DNA of 59,953 nt from Candidatus Colenecus caballi (GCA_018065615.1 JAGHSY010000054.1:1-59953), one strand, 5' to 3'; positions 40,308-50,571 are shown, counted from the first letter of the stretch. Notes: generated by a model from the sequence alone, not told the origin. Program-made: numbers and translations.

Positions 40308-41206
40308 TTTATGGAACGTAATGCTATTTGCCATGCGCCGCGTGCGCCCATGGATGTGAACCATTCCAGAAAACGGCCCAAACGGTAACCGTCCGGCTTT
40401 CCGGGAAATGTTTCACTGATGAAACGGTGACATTCCTGTGCCGCTTTCCTGTCTCCTTCATCAAGAAGTTTGCCGCTCAGAATGAAAGTGCGCAGCAAAA
40501 GGGCCTTGAGGCATCTGTCGCGCACGGGCGACGGGCATTGTGCTGCTTCATAGGATACAATCTTCAGCGTGTCCAGCTGCTTTCTGTAGCGTGATTTGAA
40601 GCTGGGTCCGGTAATGCTGTCGTCATGGACGTTGATAAGGTGGAATGACTTGCCTTCAATCCACTGCATGCGCGGTGATGCCATGAGAGCGCGGGCTCCA
40701 AGTTCCCAGTCGTCCCAAATGGTGCAACTGCTGTTCCATCCGCCAATTTCCTTGAGCCATGAGGTCCTGAAAATCATGCTTGGCGTGTTCAGCATGCTGT
40801 TGGTGATGTGGACTGCCGGGTCGTTGACAGGCTTGTACCTGCGGACTGACGCATGGCCGTTCACTTTCTGCGTGACGGGTATTGCAATCAAATCGGAACT
40901 GGTGTCCCAATGGCATGGGAGTTCCGTGAATTCGTCATCGGAATCAAAGAAGTACACCCATTCGGAACTGACATGTGAAAGCCCCAGGTTGCGTGCAGCA
41001 GCAGCGTTCCGTTCCGGCTCCTGAAGGACGGTGAGCTGCGGACATGATGCGGCGTATGACTCCAGCATTTCAAGAGTTCCGTCAGTGCTGCCGTTGTCAA
41101 CGGCTAATATGCGGACCGGCCATATGCTACTGCGCCGGATGCATTCAAGCGTGTGGCGCATAAGTGCCTTCCGGTTCAGAACGGGAATGACTACCGATAC
41201 ATCCAT
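40304..41206 (-). CDS. GT2-family glycosyltransferase
   Basis: 300 residues from MDVSVVIPVLNRKALMRHTL at 41206. GT-A nucleotide-sugar binding: ILAVDNGSTDGTLEML, ERNAAAARNLGLSH, and the metal motif VYFFDSDDEF. Start chosen at the strand preceding the fold; an upstream in-frame ATG lies inside the previous gene. Four-base overlap with the GT4-like gene. Confidence 0.92.
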   Translation of the reverse strand: MDVSVVIPVLNRKALMRHTLECIRRSSIWPVRILAVDNGSTDGTLEMLESYAASCPQLTVLQEPERNAAAARNLGLSHVSSEWVYFFDSDDEFTELPCHWDTSSDLIAIPVTQKVNGHASVRRYKPVNDPAVHITNSMLNTPSMIFRTSWLKEIGGWNSSCTIWDDWELGARALMASPRMQWIEGKSFHLINVHDDSITGPSFKSRYRKQLDTLKIVSYEAAQCPSPVRDRCLKALLLRTFILSGKLLDEGDRKAAQECHRFISETFPGKPDGYRLGRFLEWFTSMGARGAWQIALRSIK

Positions 41207-41982
41207 ACGCCTTTCAGCATGTTTGTGAGAATAGGGAAGGGGTTGGCTTTCCTGTTGACCATATACCATCCGGCTTCTTTGAAACTGCGCCAGACGGCGT
41301 TTGCCGTTCCGTATATGTATTTGAATGTGGCACCTTTTGTCATCTGCAGTTTGCTGTCGCCAACAAAGTCGCGGGTGGTGTTAAGTTCGCGGGTGCGGAC
41401 AATGACCTTTGGAATAAACAGTATTTTCAGTCCCAGACGGCGTGCGTTGGCAAGGAAGACTTCCTCTTCACCTGCGCAGAGTTTCGGACTGCCAAGACCG
41501 AAACGTTCGTCAAATTTCAGGTTGTTCCAGATTATGCTGTCACGGCGCATTGTCATTTCAACCGAACAAACGTACTGGGCCGGGTACTCATGTAGAGGGT
41601 TGCCTTCATAGTCTTCTGCCATGAATGTGATTATGTCTGCGTCCGGGTTTTCCCTCCAGGTTTCCAGAATGGTGTCTATGTATTCGTCTGTATATACGTT
41701 GTCGTCATCGGCAATCAGAAGAATGTCACCGCCGGATCTGGCTATCGAATTGTTCCTGTTTCTGGAAAGACCGATGCCTGGCAGAAAGTCTAGAGTGACA
41801 TCGGACCTCCTGTAGAGTTCTTTGGGAACAAGTTCCTTCCAGCTTGGTGTGGAGAACTGCATGGAGACGGTGTACCGGACATCATCACGTTGCGGCAGAA
41901 GCATTCTGGGTATATCTAGAATGCCGCCGGCATATGTGGAGATGAGAATGTCCAGCTTCAGTTTCTGGCTTGAATTATCCAT
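41191..41982 (-). CDS. GT2-family glycosyltransferase
   Basis: 263 residues. GLSRNRNNSIARSGGDILLI with the metal site ADDDN, and later FDERFGLGSPKLCAGEEEVFL, a GT-A fold glycosyltransferase. First gene of the three-gene glycosyltransferase unit, divergent from the flippase. The upstream box TATCTTTA (minus, 42009-42002) deviates by one base from the -7 consensus. Confidence 0.9.
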   Translation of the reverse strand: MDNSSQKLKLDILISTYAGGILDIPRMLLPQRDDVRYTVSMQFSTPSWKELVPKELYRRSDVTLDFLPGIGLSRNRNNSIARSGGDILLIADDDNVYTDEYIDTILETWRENPDADIITFMAEDYEGNPLHEYPAQYVCSVEMTMRRDSIIWNNLKFDERFGLGSPKLCAGEEEVFLANARRLGLKILFIPKVIVRTRELNTTRDFVGDSKLQMTKGATFKYIYGTANAVWRSFKEAGWYMVNRKANPFPILTNMLKGVWMYR

Positions 41983-42043
41983 GCTGTCCTGTTATGGTGT
42001 GTAAAGATAGTTTTTTATCTGTTGTATTCATAACGGATTCTTA

Positions 42044-42051
42044 TAATTTTG
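42044..42051 (+). promoter_or_regulatory. -7 element of the flippase gene
   Basis: TAATTTTG matches TAnnTTTG and contains a TTG (42049) that is therefore unlikely to be the start codon. Confidence 0.6.
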
Positions 42052-42075
42052 TACCGTTATTTCCGTTATTTCATT

Positions 42076-43566
42076 GTGGACAGGGATAAAAGCATAGAGC
42101 AGCACCAGCTGTACGACAGGATACTCAAATACACCAGTGTCTTTGGCGGTATCCAGGGACTGTCCATTCTGATAACCTTCATAATGACCAAAGTCAAGTC
42201 TGTCCTGATTGGTGCGGCAGGCTATGGAATCACTGAAAACCTGAACAGGTCCATAGACATTGTGAAGAATTCCACAAATCTTGGAATTCCATTTGTCTCA
42301 GTGCCTGAAATATCACGAACCTCATCAGAGGAAACGGTGCTGGTCACCCGCAGCTGGGCTCTGCTGACCGCATTCATAGGGCTGATTCTCTGTGCGGCCC
42401 TTTCTGGGGTCCTCAGTCGCAGTTCATTTGGAGACAATTCATACGTCAGGCACCTGGCCGCCCTTTCCCTTGCCGTCTCTGCATCGGCCGTTACCGGAGG
42501 TGAAATGGCTGTCCTGCGTGGCATGGGGCAACTGCGTTCCATAGCCATGAGCCAGTTCCTGTCAAGTCTTATGACTTTAGCCATGACAGTTCCGCTCTTA
42601 TGGTGGTTGAGACTTGACGGCATAGCTCCCGCATTGGTGCTCACGGCATTTGTGACGTGCGCGGTGACCTGTTTCTTCTCATTCCGCGTTTTCCGGTATT
42701 CGGCCCGCCCATTTTCCGTTCAGATTCTTCGGAAAGGACTTGGAATGATAGGCTTTGGAGTATTTTTCACTATAGCCGCATTCCTGGGTTCGTGGGCCTG
42801 GCTGGCTGTTGCCGGATATCTGACCAGACAGGGAGGAACAGAGCTGACAGGTACGTATAGCGTCGGTTATATGCTGGTCACCTATCTCACTTCCATGCTG
42901 CTGTCGGTTACTGATTCCGAATATTTCCCGCGGCTGTCATCTGAAACAGACAATATGGAGCGCGTCCATGTTCTTGTGAACAGCCAGGTGCGGGCAATGT
43001 CCATGCTTTCAGCGCCTTTGGTTATAGCATTCATAATAGCCATGCCGTTGGTGGTGTTCGTCGTGTTGGAGTACGAAAAATTTTATGCAGCCATTTCGCT
43101 GTCGCAACTGGCTGTAATAGGTCTGTTCTTCAAATCCGTCAGTCAGCCAATAGCGTATGTCACTCTTGCAAAATCGGACACGAAAATATATCTTCTGCAA
43201 GAGACTCTCTGCTATTTGCTGCTGGTAATATGTGTGATAACCGGGTATTCGCTTTTCGGAACGCCAGGTGTCGGACTTGCTCTGGCAGTGTGGGAACTTG
43301 CATATCTGTTTGTTGTCCTGATTGTAGCCCGATACAGGTATTCATTTGTGATGCCGGCTGATGTTGTAAGACAAATTCTGATACAGGCACTTCTTGTGGG
43401 CGGTGTTGTCACCTTAACCCGTTTTGCCGGTTTGTGGACCGGGACGGTCTGTCCGACAGTCCTTTTTGCCCTTTCATTGTGGTACTCTGTCAGTTTCTTC
43501 AGACACAACACTACGATGGTGCCCGGTCTGTTTTCAAAAATCACTGCCAGATTCAGGCGTGGCTGA
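42076..43566 (+). CDS. MOP-superfamily polysaccharide flippase (Wzx-like)
   Basis: About 496 residues with some twelve to fourteen hydrophobic segments, beginning at YTSVFGGIQGLSILITFIM. The pattern ENLNRSIDIVKNSTNLGIP and the long membrane profile fit O-antigen translocases. The GTG at 42076 is the best start: the TTG at 42049 sits in the -7 box, and the next in-frame ATG (in IMTKVKS) would remove the first helix. It lies beside three glycosyltransferases and probably flips the glycan they build. Confidence 0.82.
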   Translation: MDRDKSIEQHQLYDRILKYTSVFGGIQGLSILITFIMTKVKSVLIGAAGYGITENLNRSIDIVKNSTNLGIPFVSVPEISRTSSEETVLVTRSWALLTAFIGLILCAALSGVLSRSSFGDNSYVRHLAALSLAVSASAVTGGEMAVLRGMGQLRSIAMSQFLSSLMTLAMTVPLLWWLRLDGIAPALVLTAFVTCAVTCFFSFRVFRYSARPFSVQILRKGLGMIGFGVFFTIAAFLGSWAWLAVAGYLTRQGGTELTGTYSVGYMLVTYLTSMLLSVTDSEYFPRLSSETDNMERVHVLVNSQVRAMSMLSAPLVIAFIIAMPLVVFVVLEYEKFYAAISLSQLAVIGLFFKSVSQPIAYVTLAKSDTKIYLLQETLCYLLLVICVITGYSLFGTPGVGLALAVWELAYLFVVLIVARYRYSFVMPADVVRQILIQALLVGGVVTLTRFAGLWTGTVCPTVLFALSLWYSVSFFRHNTTMVPGLFSKITARFRRG

Positions 43567-43604
43567 TTTTCTGCCCATTTTTAAAAGTTCTACGAAAAAA
43601 TGAC

Positions 43605-43612
43605 TACTTTTG
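43605..43612 (+). promoter_or_regulatory. -7 element of phosphoglucomutase with a 5'-end hairpin
   Basis: TACTTTTG, followed within about 8 bases by a CGCGC-ATTGT-GCGCG hairpin (about 43620-43634) that would sit at the very 5' end of the transcript and may protect it. Confidence 0.55.
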
Positions 43613-43654
43613 TATTTCACGCGCATTGTGCGCGCGGACCAAAAACATTTTTCT

Positions 43655-45394
43655 ATGGATGAACTTTTGACAATGGTAACCGCCAAGGCGCAGGAATGGC
43701 TGGGCGGCAGTTTTGATGAGAATACGCAATCTCAGGTTAGGGAACTTCTTGAAAAGGAAGACAAATCAGATCTGATAGATGCTTTCTACAAGGATCTGGA
43801 GTTCGGTACCGGCGGACTGCGCGGAATTATGGGCGCAGGAACAAACCGCATGAACATTTATACCGTTGGCATGGCAACACAGGGACTTGCCAATTATCTT
43901 AACCGCAATTTCAAGGATCTCAAGCAGATTTCAGTGGTTGTAGGCCACGACTGCCGCAACAACGGCCGTCTGTTTGCAGAAACTGTGGCGGACATTTTCA
44001 GTGCAAACGGAATAAAGGTGTATCTTTTTGAAGACCTGCGTCCCACACCGGAAGTCTCATTTGCAATCCGGTATCTTGGCTGCCAGAGCGGCGTTAACGT
44101 GACCGCAAGCCACAATCCGCGTGAATACAACGGTTACAAGGCATATTGGGAGGACGGCGCACAGGTGCTTGCTCCACATGACACCGGAATCATTGATGAG
44201 GTGGCAAAGGTCAAGGTGTCCGACATCAGGTTCAAGGGCAATCCCGAACTGATCCAGATTATCGGTGAGGAAGTTGACAAACCGTATCTGGATGCAATAG
44301 AGGGCATCTGCATAGATCCCGCTCTGGTAAAGCGCAACCATGATCTGTGCATTGTCTATACTCCGCTGCACGGCTGCGGACGCGTCATGATTCCGCGCTC
44401 ACTCAAGCAGTGGGGATTCACCAACGTGAACTGCGTTCCCGAGCAGATGGTTCCGGACGGCAACTTCCCGACAGTGGTTTCACCCAACCCCGAATATCCT
44501 GAGGCCCTGACCATGGCTCTTGCCCTGGCCCGCAAACTGAATGCCGATGTCGTCATGGCATCGGACCCTGACGCTGACCGTCTGGGTGTGGCCTGCCGCA
44601 ACGACAAGGGCCAGCTGGTGCTGCTTAACGGCAACCAGACCGCAATGATCTTCCTGTACTACATAATCACTGCCTACAGGAAACTTGGCAAGATGACCGG
44701 CCGCGAATATATTGTCAAGACCATTGTCACGACAGAAGTTATAAGCCGCATTGCGGAAAAGAACGGTCTTGAGATGTTTGACTGCTACACCGGTTTCAAG
44801 TGGATTGCCAAGGTCATTGCCGATGAGAACGCCAAGGGCAAGAAGTACATTGGTGGCGGTGAGGAGAGCTTCGGCTTCCTGGCCGAGGATTTTGTCCGTG
44901 ACAAGGACGCCGTATCGGCCTGCTCGCTCATGGCCGAGATTGCCGCCTGGGCTAAGGAGAACGGCAAGACCCTGTTCGACATGCTTCTTGACGCATATCA
45001 GGAGTACGGATTCTCACAGGAAGGCGCTGTAAGCGTTGTCAAGCCCGGAAAGAGCGGGGCCGATGAAATAAAGGCCATGATGGAGCAGTTCCGTGCCAAC
45101 CCGCCCAAGAGCCTGGCCGGTGAGAAGGTCGTACTCATCAAGGACTTCAAACTGCTCAAGCAGACTGCAGCAGACGGAACTGTAACGGATCTGGTCATGC
45201 CGGAACCGTCAAATGTCCTCCAGTACTTCACAGCAGCAGGTGACAAGGTCTCGGTACGTCCGTCGGGTACAGAACCCAAGATCAAGTTCTACATGGAGGC
45301 AAAGCTTCCAATGGCGGACAAAGGCCAGTATGAGAAAGTGCAGGCTGCTGCTCTGGAAAAGATCGAACTGATAAAGAAGGATCTGGGTATCTGA
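43655..45394 (+). CDS. Phosphoglucomutase/phosphomannomutase
   Basis: 579 residues from MDELLTMVTAKAQEWL at 43655; the TTG at 43610 is in the -7 box. Conserved sites: FGTGGLRGIMGAGTNRMN, catalytic phosphoserine loop VTASHNPREYNGYK, metal loop ASDPDADRLG, sugar loop GGEESFG and phosphate-binding RPSGTEPKIKFY. Interconverts hexose-1- and hexose-6-phosphates and supplies nucleotide sugars for the neighbouring glycan genes. Downstream gene starts one base after its stop. Confidence 0.95.
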   Translation: MDELLTMVTAKAQEWLGGSFDENTQSQVRELLEKEDKSDLIDAFYKDLEFGTGGLRGIMGAGTNRMNIYTVGMATQGLANYLNRNFKDLKQISVVVGHDCRNNGRLFAETVADIFSANGIKVYLFEDLRPTPEVSFAIRYLGCQSGVNVTASHNPREYNGYKAYWEDGAQVLAPHDTGIIDEVAKVKVSDIRFKGNPELIQIIGEEVDKPYLDAIEGICIDPALVKRNHDLCIVYTPLHGCGRVMIPRSLKQWGFTNVNCVPEQMVPDGNFPTVVSPNPEYPEALTMALALARKLNADVVMASDPDADRLGVACRNDKGQLVLLNGNQTAMIFLYYIITAYRKLGKMTGREYIVKTIVTTEVISRIAEKNGLEMFDCYTGFKWIAKVIADENAKGKKYIGGGEESFGFLAEDFVRDKDAVSACSLMAEIAAWAKENGKTLFDMLLDAYQEYGFSQEGAVSVVKPGKSGADEIKAMMEQFRANPPKSLAGEKVVLIKDFKLLKQTAADGTVTDLVMPEPSNVLQYFTAAGDKVSVRPSGTEPKIKFYMEAKLPMADKGQYEKVQAAALEKIELIKKDLGI

Positions 45395-45395
45395 T

Positions 45396-47096
45396 ATGAG
45401 GAGAATCCTTCCTGTCCTGCTGGCGCTTGTGCTGCTGTCCTCATGCAGCCAGCGTCGTGGAGTGGTGACCGTCAAGGTCATTGCCACATCGGACGTTCAT
45501 GGCCGTTTCTTTGACAAAGACTGTCTGGACGGCAATGAAAGGCCCGGGTCTCTGGCTAAATTCTCCACATATATCAGGCAAGTCAGGAAGGACTTCAGAA
45601 ATGTCGTATATGTTGACTGCGGTGACATTCTCCAGGGCTCGGTTGAGACTTTTCAGGATATGACCTCTGAATTCTACAAACCGAGTCTGGCTGCCAGCAT
45701 TTACAACTGGCTTGGGTGTGATGCTGCGGCATTCGGCAACCATGACATTTCCGTAGGTGTAAGCAGTTATGAACGTTTTTTCAGGTCTGTGGCTTTTCCT
45801 GTCATTGGCTCCAATGTATATTTTGACGATTACGGTGATTATCTGCCGGCCTGTACGGTGGTTGAAAGGCATGGAGTCAGGATAGGCCTGATAGGTCTGA
45901 CAACTCAGGTTGTGAACTGGTCCGTACCGTCAGACATAATTTCTGACCTGCGTGTCCATGATATGATAGAGTCGGCTTCATATCTGACTTCAGTTCTCAA
46001 GGATGAGACCGATGTCATCATTGCTGTCGTCCATTCAGGCTATGATGGCGGACGTATTGATGTGGAGAACCGCGTCAGGGAACTTGCCATGAGCGTGCCG
46101 GATATTGATGCGGTAATCTACGGACATGATCATCTGGCCCGATGTGAGAAACTGGTGAACGGATCCGATTCTGTCCTTGTCATCAATCCGGGGGCTGGAG
46201 CGGTGAATGCGGCCGATGTCACTTTGACTGTCGATTTCCGGGACCGGAATAATCCTGCGGTCAGCGTATCGGGCTCAATTGCCGGTCTGACGTCATTGCC
46301 TGCCGATCCTGAATTCATCAGTACCTTCTCAGACCGTTACGCCGATGTCATGGCGTATTCCGATTCGATTATCGGGAAGGCTACAGTCCCGTTGGAGAGC
46401 GGCTGCGCCCTTTGGAGACCGGCATCGGCCATTGAATACATCCATTCCATCCAGATGAGGTTCAGCGGCGCCCAGGTGTCACTGACGGCTCCGGTTGCGC
46501 TGAAGGGAATCATAAGGACTGATACAATGTCAGTCAGGGATGTCTTCAGCCTGTATCCGTTTGACAACAATATGGTGTCTGTCATGATGAAGGGAAGTGA
46601 AATTCGCAGAGTGCTTGAACATTCCGTGTCCAAGTTCTACAATACTGTCGGCAACGGAGCTGGACCACTGCTCAAGATGAAACCGGACGGACGGCCGCAG
46701 TGTGACATGAGCCGTTTCATAACAGCCTGCGGAATTGACTATACCGTCAATGTGACAAAGCCTGAAGGCAAACGTGTGGATGTGGTTTCCATGAGTGACG
46801 GCACTCCGTTCAGCGATGACGCAATGTACAGGACTACAATCAATTCCTTCCTGTTTTCAGGAACTGAGTCTCCTTTACGTGAGGCTCTTGGAGTTGGTCT
46901 GAAGGATTTTGCTGCACGCCAGAACCTGTCATCTCCGACAGATCTGAAATACTATATTATCACCGCTTTTGCCCTGAAGAATGAGGAGGGGCGGGAAGTG
47001 AGAATACCCCGGTACGCAAACTGGAAATTGGTTCCTGAAAATGTGACGGACGGTTTCCTTGCAGTTGATACAGTGAATTTCAAGTTTAAATTGTGA
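45396..47096 (+). CDS. 5'-nucleotidase-family metallophosphatase lipoprotein (UshA-like)
   Basis: 566 residues with lipobox LVLLSSC (Cys17). N-terminal calcineurin-like dimetal site: ATSDVHGRF, VDCGDILQGS, FGNHDIS, VVHSGYDG, and IYGHDHLARC. The C-terminal nucleotidase domain (SGAQVSLTAPVALKG, FPFDN-like YPFDNNMV) follows. Periplasmic or outer-membrane nucleotide scavenging is the expected role. It overlaps the SPOR-gene frame. Confidence 0.92.
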   Translation: MRRILPVLLALVLLSSCSQRRGVVTVKVIATSDVHGRFFDKDCLDGNERPGSLAKFSTYIRQVRKDFRNVVYVDCGDILQGSVETFQDMTSEFYKPSLAASIYNWLGCDAAAFGNHDISVGVSSYERFFRSVAFPVIGSNVYFDDYGDYLPACTVVERHGVRIGLIGLTTQVVNWSVPSDIISDLRVHDMIESASYLTSVLKDETDVIIAVVHSGYDGGRIDVENRVRELAMSVPDIDAVIYGHDHLARCEKLVNGSDSVLVINPGAGAVNAADVTLTVDFRDRNNPAVSVSGSIAGLTSLPADPEFISTFSDRYADVMAYSDSIIGKATVPLESGCALWRPASAIEYIHSIQMRFSGAQVSLTAPVALKGIIRTDTMSVRDVFSLYPFDNNMVSVMMKGSEIRRVLEHSVSKFYNTVGNGAGPLLKMKPDGRPQCDMSRFITACGIDYTVNVTKPEGKRVDVVSMSDGTPFSDDAMYRTTINSFLFSGTESPLREALGVGLKDFAARQNLSSPTDLKYYIITAFALKNEEGREVRIPRYANWKLVPENVTDGFLAVDTVNFKFKL

Positions 47097-47104
47097 TAAT
47101 GATT

Positions 47105-47569
47105 ATGAAAAGGAATTTGTTCATTCTGCTGTCAGCGGTGACAATGCTTTCGCTCTCAGCATGCAAATCAAGTCAGAATGCTTATAAGGAAGCCTATGAA
47201 AAGGCTATCCAGGGCGATGAGCCCAAGACTGTCGTCGAAGAACCTGTTCAGAACCAGACCAAGTCAGAAGTTGCCAATGTGACGGTACGTGAGGAAAAGG
47301 TTACAGTGGTGTCAGGTGATGGAATAAAGGCCTATGGCATTGTCTGCGGCAGTTTTTCACTTAAGGCCAATGCCGATGCTCTGCGTCAGAAACTTATCGG
47401 TGACGGATATCCGGCAGTGGTGGTCGTCAATGAGGCAGGAAAGACATACCGCGTTGTGGTGGCCAGTTATGACACCAAGGAACAGGCTGCTGACGCACGT
47501 GAACAGTTTAAGGCCAAGTATCCGGACAACCAGGATTTCCAGAGCGCCTGGCTTCTATACAGGAAATAA
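47105..47569 (+). CDS. SPOR-domain lipoprotein
   Basis: 154 residues from the ATG at 47105 (an upstream in-frame ATG at 47093 is possible). Lipobox MLSLSAC (Cys20). The C-terminal SPOR domain, GIVCGSFSLKANADALRQKL and VVVNEAGKTYRVVVASYDTK, binds denuded glycan strands of septal peptidoglycan. One base separates it from ruvX. Confidence 0.88.
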   Translation: MKRNLFILLSAVTMLSLSACKSSQNAYKEAYEKAIQGDEPKTVVEEPVQNQTKSEVANVTVREEKVTVVSGDGIKAYGIVCGSFSLKANADALRQKLIGDGYPAVVVVNEAGKTYRVVVASYDTKEQAADAREQFKAKYPDNQDFQSAWLLYRK

Positions 47570-47570
47570 T

Positions 47571-47993
47571 TTGGGACGGATTCTTGCAATTGATTTTGGC
47601 ACAAAACGTACCGGAATAGCGGTGACTGATGTGCTTCGCATCGTGCCCGGCGGACTGACTACTGTCGCCACGCATGAACTCATGACCTTTCTGGCCGGTT
47701 ATTTCTCCAGAGAACCTGTCGATATTGTGGTCATCGGACTTCCTACGAACATGAACGGTCAGGAATCTGCCAGCATGAAACAGATACGCCCGTTTGTTGA
47801 AAAGTTCAGGAAAGCATATCCGGACAAGCAGGTGGTCATGTTTGACGAACGTTTCACTTCAGTGCTTGCACAGCGCGCCATTCTTGATTCCGGAATTGGG
47901 AAAATGGCACGCCGCAACAAGGCTCTGGTCGATGAGGTCAGCGCCACGATCATCCTGCAGTCTTACATGGATTCAATACAGTACAAAATATGA
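47571..47993 (+). CDS. ruvX: Putative Holliday junction resolvase (YqgF/RuvX)
   Basis: 140 residues starting with TTG at 47571 (LGRILAIDFGTKRTGIAVTD). No ATG lies in the correct place, and the frame upstream belongs to another gene. RNase H-fold motifs: AIDFGTKRTGIA, IVVIGLPTNMNG and VDEVSATIILQSYM. Also implicated in 16S rRNA 5' processing in other bacteria. Its TGA overlaps the def ATG. Confidence 0.92.
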   Translation: MGRILAIDFGTKRTGIAVTDVLRIVPGGLTTVATHELMTFLAGYFSREPVDIVVIGLPTNMNGQESASMKQIRPFVEKFRKAYPDKQVVMFDERFTSVLAQRAILDSGIGKMARRNKALVDEVSATIILQSYMDSIQYKI

Positions 47994-48544
47994 TTTTACC
48001 GATTTACACTTATGGACAGCCTGTCCTGAAAAAGGAGACAGAAGAGATAGACCGGAATTATGAAAACCTTCCGCGTCTCATAGAAGATATGTTCGAAACT
48101 CTCAGAAAGTCAGAAGGCGTTGGCCTTGCGGCCCCTCAGGTCGGCCTTCCAATCCGTCTGATGGTTGTTGACCTTGACATCATGTCCGATGACGAACCTG
48201 AATTCAAGGGATATTTCAGAACGTATATCAATCCGTACATTGAGGAGACCGATGGAGAAATGGTACCTTATGAGGAGGGCTGTCTCAGTTTTCCGGGCAT
48301 TCATGAGAAGGTCAGCCGTCCGGCTCGTGTCCGTGTGAGCTGGCAGGATGAGAATTTTCAGGAACATGACGAATGGTTTGAAGGCTTCCCGGCACGTGTC
48401 ATGCAGCATGAGATAGACCATCTGGACGGCAAGTGCTTCATTGACCGCATGTCTCCGCTGCGCCGTCAGATGAACAGGAAGAACCTGAGCAACATAGCTG
48501 CAGGCAAGTTTCACTGCGACTACAAGGTCAAAATAAAGAAGTGA
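47990..48544 (+). CDS. def: Peptide deformylase
   Basis: 184 residues with the three metal motifs: GVGLAAPQVG, EEGCLSFPG and QHEIDHLDG. Removes N-formyl from nascent proteins. Four-base overlap with ruvX, one base before the TPR gene. Confidence 0.97.
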   Translation: MILPIYTYGQPVLKKETEEIDRNYENLPRLIEDMFETLRKSEGVGLAAPQVGLPIRLMVVDLDIMSDDEPEFKGYFRTYINPYIEETDGEMVPYEEGCLSFPGIHEKVSRPARVRVSWQDENFQEHDEWFEGFPARVMQHEIDHLDGKCFIDRMSPLRRQMNRKNLSNIAAGKFHCDYKVKIKK

Positions 48545-48545
48545 T

Positions 48546-50558
48546 ATGACTGTAAGGCGGATAGTGCGTTCTGTCATGGCAGCCCTGCTGCTGTGCGCGC
48601 CTCTGTCTGCCCAGGTCAACACAGACCGCATGATGTCAGTGGGCCGTACGGCTTTGTATTTTGATAATTATGTGCTGTCAATCCAGTACTTCAATCAGGT
48701 TATCAGCGCCAAACCGTACATGTATGAGCCTTTCTTCTATCGTGCTGTCGCCAAACTGTCGCTTGAAGATTACCGTGGAGCGGAAACGGACTGCACCAGT
48801 TCTCTGGAACGGAATCCATTCGTGGTCAACAGTTATCAGGTCCGGGGTCTGGCCAAGGTGTATCAGGAACGGTATGATGATGCGGCCGCAGATTTCATGA
48901 GCGGACTTCATCTGGACCCTGAAAACGTGTCGCTCAGGCATAATCTCATTCTGTGCCAGGCACGTGGCGGACACATGGATGAGGCATTCCGGTCGGTTGA
49001 TACGCTCATGTCAATCGCCCCCAAGTACACTCCGGCCATGGCAATGCGTTCCGATATGCTGTGGGACCGTGGTGACACAGCCGGAGCCGTTGAATGGATA
49101 GACCGTGCCATAGTTCTTGACAGGTATGATGCTGACCTGCTGCACCATCGCGGCATTCTGTTTGCACGCATGGAGGAATTCGCCAGGGCTGAACCGGACC
49201 TTGACAAGGCCATATATCTGGATCCTGCAAATGCAGGCCTTTATATTAACCGTGCCATGGTCCGATACTGTCAGGACAATCTGAACGGTGCGCTTGATGA
49301 CTATGACATGGCCATTGTCATTGACCCGTCCAATGTGACAGCCCATTACAACCGCGGTAACCTGCGTGGCCAGATTGGTGATGACAACCGGGCCATCCAG
49401 GACTTTGACATGGTCATTGAGGCCGAGCCCGACAATATGATGGCCATATTCAACAGGGGAATACTGCGTTATAATACTGGAGACCTGCGCGGTGCGGAGA
49501 ATGACATATCGGCGGTGCTTGCGCAGTACCCGCAGTTTGTCATGGGATACCAGTTCCGTTCTCAGGTTCGTGAAGGTCTGGGTGACCGACGCGGGGCTGA
49601 ACAGGACGCTCTTGTTGTCCTCAAGGAACAGAACCGCCGTTTCAACAACCCTGATGCCGACAAGGCTGATGAGTCCGATGACGGCAAGACACGCGGCAGT
49701 TCGGACCGTAACATGCGCAATTATCGGAAAATCATTGTAGATGACAATCTTGAGAACTCGACCGGCTTTTCAAGCGAATACCGTGGCAAGGTCCAGAACA
49801 GGAATGTTGAAGTCCAGTATCTGGAACTGTACAGACTGACATATTTCAGGACTTCTGATCCGCAGTCCGGTCCGGCTCCCTATATCAGCCGCCTTGAAAG
49901 CATAAACACATCAGGTGTGCTCATGTCCGACATTGTTGTGGATAAGGCTGACACACCGCTTGACGTAAACCGTATCAATATGCTTTTCTCTGATATTGAA
50001 CGCTGTACGTCGCTCCTGGCCGATGATCCTTTCAATGCGGACGTGCTGGTGGCGCGCGCTCTTGACTTCTGTCTTCTTCAGGATATACCGTCATCGGAAT
50101 CGGACCTCATGCAGGCAGTGGAAAGATCGCCTGAGTCGTGGACCGCATGGTTCTGCCTGGCCCAGCTTCATGCCAGGGAACTGGAAATGAAGAAAGCTGA
50201 ACGTGATCTTGACCTGCAGAACGGTCAGAAGCAGAACCGTGACAATATGGCCGATCCCGGTTATCAGAAGGTGCTCAGGGAACTGGATGAAGTAATCGGA
50301 CTGGTTCCGGACTGCCAGTACGCATATTATAACCGTGGAACAGTTCATGCCCTGGTCAATGACATGCACGCCGCACTTGTGGACTTTGACCGTGCAATAG
50401 AACTTGACGCCACTCTGGCTGAAGCCTGGTATAACCGCGGCCTGGTCCTTGTAATGCTGAACCGTATGGATGACGCGTTCCGTGACCTGAGCAAGGCCGG
50501 TGAACTTGGCATTTATTCCGCATATAATATAATAAAAAGATTTTCTAAGGCCGATTGA
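48546..50558 (+). CDS. Secreted tetratricopeptide-repeat protein
   Basis: 670 residues with a signal peptide ending LSAQ. At least ten TPR-like helical pairs are visible (FFYRAVAKLSLEDYRGAETD, LYINRAMVRYCQDNLNGALD, AHYNRGNLRGQIGDDNRAIQ, YYNRGTVHALVNDMHAALVD). A non-TPR insert lies at about residues 365-470 (KTRGSSDRNMRNYRKIIVDD). A periplasmic scaffold or assembly role is inferred; no partner is known. It follows def by one base. Confidence 0.85.
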   Translation: MTVRRIVRSVMAALLLCAPLSAQVNTDRMMSVGRTALYFDNYVLSIQYFNQVISAKPYMYEPFFYRAVAKLSLEDYRGAETDCTSSLERNPFVVNSYQVRGLAKVYQERYDDAAADFMSGLHLDPENVSLRHNLILCQARGGHMDEAFRSVDTLMSIAPKYTPAMAMRSDMLWDRGDTAGAVEWIDRAIVLDRYDADLLHHRGILFARMEEFARAEPDLDKAIYLDPANAGLYINRAMVRYCQDNLNGALDDYDMAIVIDPSNVTAHYNRGNLRGQIGDDNRAIQDFDMVIEAEPDNMMAIFNRGILRYNTGDLRGAENDISAVLAQYPQFVMGYQFRSQVREGLGDRRGAEQDALVVLKEQNRRFNNPDADKADESDDGKTRGSSDRNMRNYRKIIVDDNLENSTGFSSEYRGKVQNRNVEVQYLELYRLTYFRTSDPQSGPAPYISRLESINTSGVLMSDIVVDKADTPLDVNRINMLFSDIERCTSLLADDPFNADVLVARALDFCLLQDIPSSESDLMQAVERSPESWTAWFCLAQLHARELEMKKAERDLDLQNGQKQNRDNMADPGYQKVLRELDEVIGLVPDCQYAYYNRGTVHALVNDMHAALVDFDRAIELDATLAEAWYNRGLVLVMLNRMDDAFRDLSKAGELGIYSAYNIIKRFSKAD

Positions 50559-50571
50559 CAAAAGAAATGAC